Origin: Calditrichota bacterium
Lineage (GTDB): Bacteria; Zixibacteria; MSB-5A5; GN15; FEB-12
Reading direction: 5' to 3'
DNA length: 7,051 bases
Assembly: GCA_030641085.1 (NCBI GenBank)
Contig: DAOWIC010000010.1
Coordinates: 1-7,051, forward strand
Shown here: positions 1-6,270 of the stretch, piece after piece
How the letters are laid out: every line of letters starts with the position of its first letter
How positions within the stretch are numbered: position 1 is the stretch's first letter
Made by a program: the position numbers and the translations under genes
Notes under the pieces: model-generated
The model's database searches: none
What the model was told of the DNA's origin: nothing
What the model saw: only the letters and a program-made list of their open reading frames with translations

Positions 1-6
1 GTTATA

Positions 7-39
7 GCGGGCGTCGCGAAATCGACGCCCGCTTTTTTT
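7..39 (+). terminator. Rho-independent terminator of a gene left of the window
   Basis: A perfect 10-bp stem (GCGGGCGTCG at 7-16 pairs with CGACGCCCGC at 23-32) has a six-base loop CGAAAT and is followed directly by seven T residues (33-39). This is a textbook intrinsic terminator reading rightwards, so it ends a plus-strand transcript whose gene lies outside the window. It also isolates gdhA from upstream transcription. Confidence 0.9.
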
Positions 40-86
40 GTGTCAGATTTTTCTCGACCGCCAACGTCACGCGACCAGCCCATACC

Positions 87-197
87 GGAGAGCACCTCTC
101 CTGTTTCGCCCGAGCGACAGGCCAAAGTCATATCGGCGGATCCTTCCTTTAATTCCCGAGACCCGCTCCGGCGGGGCATTTTACCGATAAGTTTTTT
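87..197 (+). other. Gene-free, hairpin-rich stretch; possible structured RNA
   Basis: I see no convincing gene between 40 and 327. What it holds is a cluster of inverted repeats: GGAGAG/CTCTCC (87-92 with 96-101), CCTGT..CGC/GCG.ACAGG (100-109 with 114-121, two-base bulge), CCCGC/GCGGG (162-166 with 171-175), and an outer pair TATCGG/CCGATA (131-136 with 184-189) that encloses the third hairpin. The outer pair is followed after AG by six T residues (192-197), which could end a short transcript. I could not match it to glycine, TPP or SRP RNA consensus patterns. No good promoter is visible ahead of it, so it may be a processed 3' remnant, a small RNA or chance structure. Confidence 0.25.
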
Positions 198-202
198 CCT
201 TC

Positions 203-217
203 GGGCTTCCTAAGCCC
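203..217. repeat. Perfect inverted repeat abutting the gdhA -35 box
   Basis: GGGCTT (203-208) and AAGCCC (212-217) form a perfect 6-bp palindrome with a three-base spacer. Its last base touches the TTGACT hexamer at 218. Placement directly against a -35 element is typical of an activator or repressor site, but the half-sites are too short to name a regulator. It is preceded, not followed, by T residues, so it is not a rightward terminator. Confidence 0.3.
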
Positions 218-244
218 TTGACTTTCGAGAAGTATTACTATTAT
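218..244 (+). promoter_or_regulatory. Putative sigma70 promoter of gdhA
   Basis: TTGACT (218-223) matches the -35 consensus in five of six bases, and TATTAT (239-244) matches the -10 consensus in five of six. The spacer is 15 bases, shorter than the ideal 17. The start point would fall near 251, leaving a leader of about 77 bases before the ATG at 328. That leader is AT-rich and contains a weak AGGC/GCCT hairpin (279-293). This is the best promoter between the upstream terminator and gdhA. Confidence 0.55.
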
Positions 245-327
245 CATGCGAAATGTTTCACATATCCAGAAAATGAAAAGGCGCTTTTAGCCTAATATTA
301 CAAACCAAACACTTTGAGGAATCCAAG

Positions 328-1671
328 ATGTCTAACTTTGTCGAGACAATCATGGCCGACGTCAAGGCCAAGAATCCCGCACAACCAGAGTTTCATCAGG
401 CTGTTCACGAAGTCGTTGAATCGCTCGCGGTCGTGATCGAAAAGCATCCGGAATATAAGGAAGCCAAAGTTATCGAACGCATAGTCGAGCCGGAACGGGT
501 TATCTTGTTCCGCGTGCCGTGGGTTGATGACCGGGGTCAGGTCCAGGTCAACCGTGGTTTTCGGATTGAGTTCAACAGCGCCATTGGTCCGTACAAGGGT
601 GGATTGCGTTTTCACCCGAGTGTCAACCTCGGCATTTTGAAGTTCCTTGGCTTTGAACAGGTCTTCAAAAACAGCCTGACCACGCTCCCGATGGGCGGCG
701 GTAAGGGCGGATCCGATTTCGACCCCAAGGGCAAATCCGACAACGAAGTGATGAGTTTCTGCCGGTCCTTCATGAGCGAACTTTTCCGCCACATCGGCCC
801 GAACACTGACGTTCCCGCCGGTGATATTGGTGTCGGCGGACGTGAAATCGGCTTCATGTTCGGTCAGTACAAGCGTCTGCGCAATGCCTTTGAAGGCGTC
901 CTCACCGGTAAGGGCCTCAACTGGGGCGGCTCCCTGATTCGTCCGGAAGCCACCGGTTACGGCACCGTCTACTTTGCCAAAGAAATGCTGAAGACCAAAG
1001 GCAAGTCCTTCGACGGTCTCCGCGTATCCGTCTCCGGTTCCGGTAACGTTGCCCAGTACGCCACTGAAAAGGTCAACGAGCTCGGCGGCAAGGTCGTCAC
1101 ACTCTCCGATTCGGCCGGCTACATCGTCGACGAAGACGGCATCTCCGGCGAGAAGTGGGACTTTGTAATGGATCTCAAAAACGTCCGCCGCGGCCGCATC
1201 AAAGAATACGCCGACAAGTTCTCCAGCGCCAAGTACTATGAAGGTGCCGGTGTCTGGACCGTTCCGGTCGACGTCGCTCTCCCCTGCGCCACCCAGAACG
1301 AAGTCAGCGAAAAAGACGCCAAGACGCTCGTCAAGAACGGCTGCTTCTGCCTCTCCGAAGGCGCCAACATGCCGACCGTTCCGGAAGGCGTGAACGTCTT
1401 CATCGATGCCAAGATCCTCTACGGTCCGGGCAAAGCTGCCAACGCCGGTGGTGTTGCGGTTTCCGGTCTCGAAATGTCTCAGAACAGCATGCGGATCGGC
1501 TGGACCCGTGAAGAAGTCGACACCCGCCTGCACAACATCATGATCAGCATCCACACCGCCGCCCTCGAAGCTTCCGAAAAATACGGAACTCCCGGCAACT
1601 ACGTGAATGGCGCCAATATCGCCGGCTTTGTCAAAGTCGCCGACGCCATGCTCGACCAGGGTGTTGTCTAA
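328..1671 (+). CDS. gdhA: NADP-specific glutamate dehydrogenase
   Basis: This enzyme catalyses reversible reductive amination of 2-oxoglutarate with ammonium to L-glutamate in the cytoplasm, normally in the assimilatory direction with NADPH. The 447-residue length equals that of E. coli GdhA. The N-terminal catalytic domain carries LPMGGGKGGSDFDPKGKS (120-137), with the catalytic lysine at K126, and PAGDIGVGGREIG (163-175), with the catalytic aspartate D166. The Rossmann domain has SGSGNVAQYA (236-245) and LSDSAG (259-264), the pattern of NADP-preferring hexameric enzymes. The block GPGKAANAGGVAVSGLEMSQ (366-385) is family-specific. The ATG is supported by GAGGA (316-320), seven bases upstream. 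The gene is monocistronic between its own promoter and a strong terminator. Codon use becomes strongly C-ending in the 3' half, fitting high expression. Family assignment is certain; coenzyme preference is inferred from motifs. Confidence 0.97.
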   Translation: MSNFVETIMADVKAKNPAQPEFHQAVHEVVESLAVVIEKHPEYKEAKVIERIVEPERVILFRVPWVDDRGQVQVNRGFRIEFNSAIGPYKGGLRFHPSVNLGILKFLGFEQVFKNSLTTLPMGGGKGGSDFDPKGKSDNEVMSFCRSFMSELFRHIGPNTDVPAGDIGVGGREIGFMFGQYKRLRNAFEGVLTGKGLNWGGSLIRPEATGYGTVYFAKEMLKTKGKSFDGLRVSVSGSGNVAQYATEKVNELGGKVVTLSDSAGYIVDEDGISGEKWDFVMDLKNVRRGRIKEYADKFSSAKYYEGAGVWTVPVDVALPCATQNEVSEKDAKTLVKNGCFCLSEGANMPTVPEGVNVFIDAKILYGPGKAANAGGVAVSGLEMSQNSMRIGWTREEVDTRLHNIMISIHTAALEASEKYGTPGNYVNGANIAGFVKVADAMLDQGVV

Positions 1672-1702
1672 TTGAATAGTCAGGCATAGTGCCTGTTTAC
1701 GA

Positions 1703-1731
1703 GGCGGGGTCAGCAATGACCCCGCCTTTTT
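1703..1731 (+). terminator. Rho-independent terminator of gdhA
   Basis: A perfect 10-bp stem (GGCGGGGTCA at 1703-1712 with TGACCCCGCC at 1717-1726) is capped by a GCAA tetraloop of the very stable GNRA class and followed by five T residues (1727-1731). It lies 31 bases after the gdhA stop. A smaller hairpin, AGGCA/TGCCT (1682-1694), lies between stop and terminator. Confidence 0.92.
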
Positions 1732-1733
1732 GA

Positions 1734-1761
1734 TTGACACACCCCGGAAGGCTCGTATATT
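1734..1761 (+). promoter_or_regulatory. Sigma70 promoter for the 1770 gene, near-leaderless
   Basis: A perfect -35 box TTGACA (1734-1739) and a -10 box TATATT (1756-1761; five of six matches) are separated by 16 bases. The promoter starts two bases after the gdhA terminator's T-tract. Transcription should begin around 1767-1770, at or a few bases before the ATG at 1770. The TTG inside the -35 box is in frame with the gene and could be mistaken for its start codon, but it would lie upstream of the transcript. Confidence 0.75.
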
Positions 1762-1769
1762 TCCACGTT

Positions 1770-4751
1770 ATGTCCGCCCACGAACGACAGGAAGACAAAC
1801 CCGGAACCGACCTGATCCGTTTTGAGTCGAAATTCATGAAGTTCGACTCGCTGATGCAGTTTCGAGTCAAACATATTCTGCTCGTTTCCAGCTCCTATGA
1901 CTCCTTCGTGCTTGAGGAGGACGGTCAGTTGACCGACCTGATCTACAACGAGTACCTGGAGTTGAACCTGACCATCTCGCCCGCCGTGAGGCGCGCCTCC
2001 AACGCCGCCCAGGCGCTGGAGATTCTCAAGGCTCAGAACATCGATTTGGTGGTCATTTTCAAGCGCGTCTCCGATATCGACGTAGTCGAATTCGGCCGTG
2101 AGGTCAAAAACATTAGTCCCAACATGCCGATTGTCCTTCTGGCATACCATGCCAGGGAGCTGTCCCGGATGTGGTCGGACGATTATCGTTCGGTGATCGA
2201 CGATATTTTCATCTGGACGGGCGATGTAAAAATCCTGCTGTCGATTATCAAGCTGGTTGAAGACCGGATGAATGTCGACCACGACACTAAACATGTCGGC
2301 GTGCGGGTTATTATTATTGTCGAAGACTCGATAAAATTCTATTCGTCGTACCTGCCGCTTTTGTACAGCGAGATCATGACGCAAACGCGCGCGCTGATGG
2401 CCGAGGGGCTGAACCTTTCGCACAAACTGCTGCGAATGCGGGCGCGGCCGAAAATCCTTCTGGCCGAGAATTATGAACAGGCAATGGACCTGGCGCTAAA
2501 GTATCGCAAGTATCTATTGGCTATTATATCCGATTTCCGTTTCCCGGTCGGCGGCGAGATCGATCCCCAGGCCGGGCTCACCCTGCTTGACAACGTACGG
2601 CAGGAAATCCCTGATCTGCCGGTACTGATCCAATCAGCGGAGATGGAAAACGCCGAAGTCGCCTACAGTAAGGATGCCGGCTTCCTGTGCAAGAAATCGC
2701 CGACCCTGCATACCGATCTGCGCTCATTCATCATGACACATTTCGGGTTTGGCAATTTTGTCTTTGTCAACCCGGATGATGGTTCGACGCTGGCCATTGC
2801 GATTGATTTTAGGTCGATGGAAGAATGTCTAACCTATGTGGCCGAGAAGTCGCTGGTCTATCACGCCAATCGCAACCACTTTTCGAACTGGCTTCGCGCT
2901 CGCACCGAATTTGACCTCGCCGACCGTTTGCGCCCGAAAAAAGTCTCAGAGTTTCAGGATACCGAGTCGCTGCGCCAGTACCTGATCGATACTCTTCGCA
3001 GCTTCCGCCATGAAAAGCAAGTGGGTGTGATCAGCGATTTCTCGCGCGCCCAGTTTGACCAGCAGAGCGACTTTGTCCGCATCGGTGGCGGATCGCTTGG
3101 CGGCAAGGGCCGGGGCCTGGCCTTTATCAACGCCCTGCTTCACCGGTATCGTATCAGTGACCGGTTCGAAAATGTGAGCATCGAGGTGCCGACATCGGCC
3201 ATTTTGGGCACCGATGTTTTTGACGAGTTCGTGGAGCGGAATCGACTGATGGAAATCGCCCTGAGCGACCGCCCGGATGAGGAAATCGCCCAACAGTTCA
3301 TGAAAGCCTGGTTCACCAAGGAGATTCGCGCTGATCTGGACGCCCTTCTGGACATCGTAAAGGAACCACTGGCGGTGAGATCGTCGTCGGTCCTGGAGGA
3401 CTCGCACCTGCAGACATACGCAGGAGTGTATGATACCCACATGCTGCCGAACAATCATCCCGATCGTGAGGTCAGGCGTCACCAGTTGGAGCTGGCGATC
3501 AAGGCGATCTATGCCTCAACCTTTTTCCGCCACGCCAAGGTCTATCACGAGGCGGCGGACAATCGGGTTGAAGAGGAGAAGATGGCGGTCATCATTCAGT
3601 GCGCGGTCGGCGACCGGCACAAGGCGACCTTTTATCCCGCCTTCTCCGGGGTGGCGCTGTCGTACGATTATTATTCTCTGAGCAACATGAATCCCGAAGA
3701 CGGCGTTGTTTATGTCGCCCTGGGGTTCGGCAAGACAGTCGTCGAGGGGATGAACTGTCTGCGCTTCTCTCCCAGCCAGCCGCAGTCTATCCCTCAGTTT
3801 GCCACGATCAAAGACATGCTGGACAACTCGCAGCGCGATTTCTTTGCGATAGACCTCAATAACCAGAAAGTCCTGCCGGTGCCGGGGGGCGATTCGGGAT
3901 TGGTGCGACTGTCATCGCTGGTAGCAGAAGAACACGGTTCCCTGCACCCGATCTGCTCCACTTATTCAGCCGAGAACAATCGCGTTTACGATGGCACGCG
4001 CCGCGACGGAGTGCGGATCATCACCTTCGCACCGATTCTGAAATCGCGAACATTCCCGCTGACCGACATCGTCAAACTGCTGCTTCAGTTGGGCAGCGAG
4101 GGTCTCAATTGCCCGGTCGAGATCGAATTCGCCGTTGATCTGACGGCCGACTCGAACGATCCGAACCGCTTCTACTTTTTGCAGTTGCGACCCATGATAA
4201 AGGACGCGCTGCTGGAAACGATCTCGCTGGATGAGGTAGACGAAGAACGGGTGGTCGGACGAAGCGAGCAGACCCTGGGCAATATGCGCTGTGATACCGT
4301 GCGCGACGTTATCATTGTTACGCCGGAAAGTTTCGACCGTGGTAAAACAGTCGAAATCGCCGGCCATGTCGGACGATTCAACGACAAGCTGGTAAAAGAT
4401 GACGCCCCGTACCTGCTTATCGGCCCGGGGCGATGGGGCACGGCCGAGCGCTGGCTGGGCATCCCGGTTTCATGGGACCAGATCGCAGGCGCGCGCGTTA
4501 TAATCGAAGCTGCCTACGGCGACTTCGCTCCCGATCCTTCGTTCGGAACTCATTTCTTCCAGAACCTGACTTCATTCCAGATGGGCTATTTTACCGTCAA
4601 TCCCGCGGTCAAAAACGGCGAGCTGGATATGAACTGGCTGCTCGGCCAGCCGGTGGCCGAAAAAAGCGAGTACATCACCCACGTCAGGCTCGACCGTCCG
4701 CTGGAGATTCTTGTCGACGGCCGCGCCGGACGAGGCGCGATTCTGAAATAA
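1770..4751 (+). CDS. PEP/pyruvate-binding (PPDK_N) protein with two receiver-like domains
   Basis: A 993-residue soluble protein with no signal peptide or membrane segment. Residues 33-165 form a receiver-like domain without the phosphoacceptor aspartate. Residues 178-325 form a second receiver domain with the usual active-site set: E185/D186, D255, S289 and K308/K309. A conserved-looking linker follows (326-436). Residues 437-808 resemble the ATP-grasp nucleotide-binding domain of pyruvate phosphate dikinase and PEP synthase: GGGSLGGKGRGL (439-450), LAVRSSSVLED (534-544), EIEF (784-787) and LQLRP (804-808). The C-terminal part (840-993) has GPGRWG (885-890) and GTHFFQN (926-932). The TGG-x-SHAA phosphohistidine motif and the PEP-binding barrel are absent, so it should not be called ppsA or ppdK. 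The likely role is ATP-dependent phosphotransfer or sensing; the substrate is unknown. ATG 1770 is chosen from promoter position; ATG 1836 is the alternative, and no Shine-Dalgarno site supports either. The gene is monocistronic and convergent with the next locus. Confidence 0.88.
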   Translation: MSAHERQEDKPGTDLIRFESKFMKFDSLMQFRVKHILLVSSSYDSFVLEEDGQLTDLIYNEYLELNLTISPAVRRASNAAQALEILKAQNIDLVVIFKRVSDIDVVEFGREVKNISPNMPIVLLAYHARELSRMWSDDYRSVIDDIFIWTGDVKILLSIIKLVEDRMNVDHDTKHVGVRVIIIVEDSIKFYSSYLPLLYSEIMTQTRALMAEGLNLSHKLLRMRARPKILLAENYEQAMDLALKYRKYLLAIISDFRFPVGGEIDPQAGLTLLDNVRQEIPDLPVLIQSAEMENAEVAYSKDAGFLCKKSPTLHTDLRSFIMTHFGFGNFVFVNPDDGSTLAIAIDFRSMEECLTYVAEKSLVYHANRNHFSNWLRARTEFDLADRLRPKKVSEFQDTESLRQYLIDTLRSFRHEKQVGVISDFSRAQFDQQSDFVRIGGGSLGGKGRGLAFINALLHRYRISDRFENVSIEVPTSAILGTDVFDEFVERNRLMEIALSDRPDEEIAQQFMKAWFTKEIRADLDALLDIVKEPLAVRSSSVLEDSHLQTYAGVYDTHMLPNNHPDREVRRHQLELAIKAIYASTFFRHAKVYHEAADNRVEEEKMAVIIQCAVGDRHKATFYPAFSGVALSYDYYSLSNMNPEDGVVYVALGFGKTVVEGMNCLRFSPSQPQSIPQFATIKDMLDNSQRDFFAIDLNNQKVLPVPGGDSGLVRLSSLVAEEHGSLHPICSTYSAENNRVYDGTRRDGVRIITFAPILKSRTFPLTDIVKLLLQLGSEGLNCPVEIEFAVDLTADSNDPNRFYFLQLRPMIKDALLETISLDEVDEERVVGRSEQTLGNMRCDTVRDVIIVTPESFDRGKTVEIAGHVGRFNDKLVKDDAPYLLIGPGRWGTAERWLGIPVSWDQIAGARVIIEAAYGDFAPDPSFGTHFFQNLTSFQMGYFTVNPAVKNGELDMNWLLGQPVAEKSEYITHVRLDRPLEILVDGRAGRGAILK

Positions 4752-4788
4752 CGTCTGAAAATCGGTAGATATTAGATACAGGGCGGGG

Positions 4789-5802
4789 CTATTCAATCGT
4801 CCGCTTGCGGAAGAGCAGGACGGCTGCGAAAAGAAGTCCGACCGAGATAAACGCCAGCGCGAAGTACATTACCTCCGGCGAGGTTGTCTTTGTCTGAACA
4901 AATATCGGCAGGAACCTGAAAACGGAATTGATCACCACCATCGCCAGACCGATACCGATCCACCTCCGGCCGCCGAGAGACAGAGCGTAGCCGAGCAGTG
5001 CGCCCGAAGTTGTGTGATAGAGCATGGTGAAGGCGCGCTCGATCAGGTTCAGGTCAAACAGTTCGACATAGCCGATCTGCGCCACGATGTAACAAGCCTC
5101 GAGAACACCGAATCCGGCGCCGCACATCGCGCCGATAACCGTAAGGCGGCTCGCTTTTATCTCCTTGTACAGCGCGACCGCATAGATCAGTCCGAGCTTG
5201 AGCGTCTCCTGTATCAGCCCCGCCGACAGCACCGGCAACAGCCCCCAGGCGAAAGCGGATCCGCCCGCGCTTACTTTCGGCAGATAGAGGTGCTCTACCA
5301 GATACATCTGCAGCGGCACCTGCGTAATTATCACGATGCCGAACACCAGCCCGCCAAGCAACAGACTGAGCCATGACTCGACCCATCGATAACCCGGTCC
5401 CACAAAAAATACTGTCGTCGCCAGTCCGATTATCAGAAACATAACAAAATTGGGTATAAGCGAAATCACCGAGGGCTTGACCCGGCCTGCCTGTTCGGAT
5501 GGTTGAGGTCGCTGTTTGACCAGGTCGAGATAGACCTTCATCTCGCGCGACGGAATGTCCGCCTTGATCAGACGCTTATCCGCCGTGAAATAAAGATATT
5601 GCTCCTGCGGCGATGTATAGTGAATGACAAAAACCGAGTCGAAGATTTCGTTATATATCCTGAAGTGCGTAAACGTCTCAATCGTTGCTTTGACCGTCGC
5701 GGCCATCGTGGCCTGTGGCATGAAGATAGGAGCTTCAACCGTATCGCCGACGCTAATGTCGCGCATCGCCCAAAACAGTTCCTGGCGGTCGAGGAAATTC
5801 AC
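4789..5802 (-). CDS. PrsW-like glutamic intramembrane protease (3' part of a frameshifted gene)
   Basis: Read from GTG 5802 this gives 337 residues. Residues 1-95 are soluble and beta-rich, continuing the domain begun in the upstream ORF. From about 112 onward there are roughly seven hydrophobic segments (near 112-134, 143-165, 185-212, 220-243, 257-274, 281-301, 311-332). PrsW-family signatures appear in order: QETLK (198-202, for EExxK), GAGFGVLE (228-235, for FxxxE) and YHTTSGALLGY (262-272, the histidine motif), then N292. PrsW proteases cleave membrane-bound substrates such as anti-sigma factors; the substrate here is unknown. The first glutamate of EExxK is Gln198 here, so activity needs testing. 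The downstream frame stays open and protein-like above the GTG (for example FAFEPGGFTDEV), so the GTG is probably not the true start and the gene continues from the 6260 ORF through a frameshift. YhfC-type membrane peptidase is the alternative family. No terminator is visible after the stop; only 37 bases separate it from the convergent gene. Confidence 0.72.
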   Translation of the reverse strand: MNFLDRQELFWAMRDISVGDTVEAPIFMPQATMAATVKATIETFTHFRIYNEIFDSVFVIHYTSPQEQYLYFTADKRLIKADIPSREMKVYLDLVKQRPQPSEQAGRVKPSVISLIPNFVMFLIIGLATTVFFVGPGYRWVESWLSLLLGGLVFGIVIITQVPLQMYLVEHLYLPKVSAGGSAFAWGLLPVLSAGLIQETLKLGLIYAVALYKEIKASRLTVIGAMCGAGFGVLEACYIVAQIGYVELFDLNLIERAFTMLYHTTSGALLGYALSLGGRRWIGIGLAMVVINSVFRFLPIFVQTKTTSPEVMYFALAFISVGLLFAAVLLFRKRTIE

Positions 5803-6260
5803 TTCGTCGGTGAAACCGCCCGGCTCGAAAGCGAATTTCTGGTCAAGCCTTTGCCCCGCTGAGTCACGTAGCCCTCGAGATTATCGCCGGCTCGCTCGAG
5901 TTTTAGCTCCTCGTTCTGGTCATTGATATTGAGCCGCATATGCTCACCGAGATAACAACCGTCATTGGCGATCCACAGCTCGCTCTGGATCTTCATCGTC
6001 ATGGGCGTGCCCAGTTTGTTGAAGTCGAGAACCAGTCGTTCCATGATCGCCCGGCCGGAGACACCGTCAACCGTCACCGGCTTGCCGACTGTCGAGGCCA
6101 GTTGTCCGATGGTTGAATCCTTGACCATGAATGTCCACAGGCGCAACTCTCCCTCGGGCCGGAAATCCCAGGCGAGGGTATCAGCCTCGATTGCGCGCTG
6201 CGCGGACACGCCGGCGGCAGTGGTCGCTATGATGAGTATCAACCAGAGGAGCTTTTTCAT
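5799..6260 (-). CDS. Secreted beta-rich domain, N-terminal part of the frameshifted protease gene
   Basis: From ATG 6260 this reads 153 residues. Residues 1-20 are a clear Sec signal peptide: MKK, a hydrophobic core, then SA-Q at a likely cleavage site after A20. Residues 25-135 look like alternating beta strands, with phrases such as SELWIANDGCYLG (93-105) and ELKLERAGDNLEGY (118-131), as in periplasmic lipocalin- or LolA-like folds; I cannot name the family. After about residue 137 the reading turns Ser/Arg-rich (LTRNSLSSRAVSPTK), typical of out-of-frame translation, while the overlapping frame reads RLDQKFAFEPGGF. One missing base in the CGGGGCAAAGG run (about 5848-5858) would explain this and would give one protein of about 490 residues: signal peptide, beta-domain, intramembrane protease. 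The stop overlaps the next GTG as GTGA, so two translationally coupled genes remain possible. An in-frame ATG at 6314 exists but would bury the signal peptide. Confidence 0.65.
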   Translation of the reverse strand: MKKLLWLILIIATTAAGVSAQRAIEADTLAWDFRPEGELRLWTFMVKDSTIGQLASTVGKPVTVDGVSGRAIMERLVLDFNKLGTPMTMKIQSELWIANDGCYLGEHMRLNINDQNEELKLERAGDNLEGYVTQRGKGLTRNSLSSRAVSPTK

Positions 6261-6270
6261 AATTGATGAG

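Noticed and set aside
87..121. Glycine riboswitch, suggested by GGAGAG
   Set aside because: The conserved GCCGAAGG-type core that should follow is absent, and the GGAGAG is paired in a simple hairpin upstream of the likely promoter.
273..290. A five-codon upstream frame (MKRRF) in the gdhA leader
   Set aside because: It has no ribosome binding site, no run of a regulatory amino acid and no attenuator behind it; chance is likely.
298..1740. A 480-codon open frame on the minus strand covering all of gdhA
   Set aside because: It is the mirror of a strongly codon-biased gene; its translation has no recognisable family, while the plus strand is unmistakably glutamate dehydrogenase.
1734..1769. 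TTG at 1734 as the start of the large gene
   Set aside because: The TTG is the first half of a perfect -35 hexamer, directly after a terminator. A transcript from that promoter would not contain it.
1710..2423. Long minus-strand open frame opposite the first receiver domain
   Set aside because: Its translation shows no family pattern, and the plus strand carries coherent receiver-domain motifs through the same bases.
1770..4751. Naming the large gene ppsA or ppdK
   Set aside because: Only the ATP-binding domain is shared. No TGG-x-SHAA phosphohistidine motif or PEP-binding barrel is present, so PEP synthesis cannot be claimed.
5848..5858. Programmed -1 frameshift site in the protease gene
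   Set aside because: The bases do not fit an X-XXY-YYZ heptamer and no strong downstream hairpin was evident, so an indel or sequencing error is the simpler explanation.
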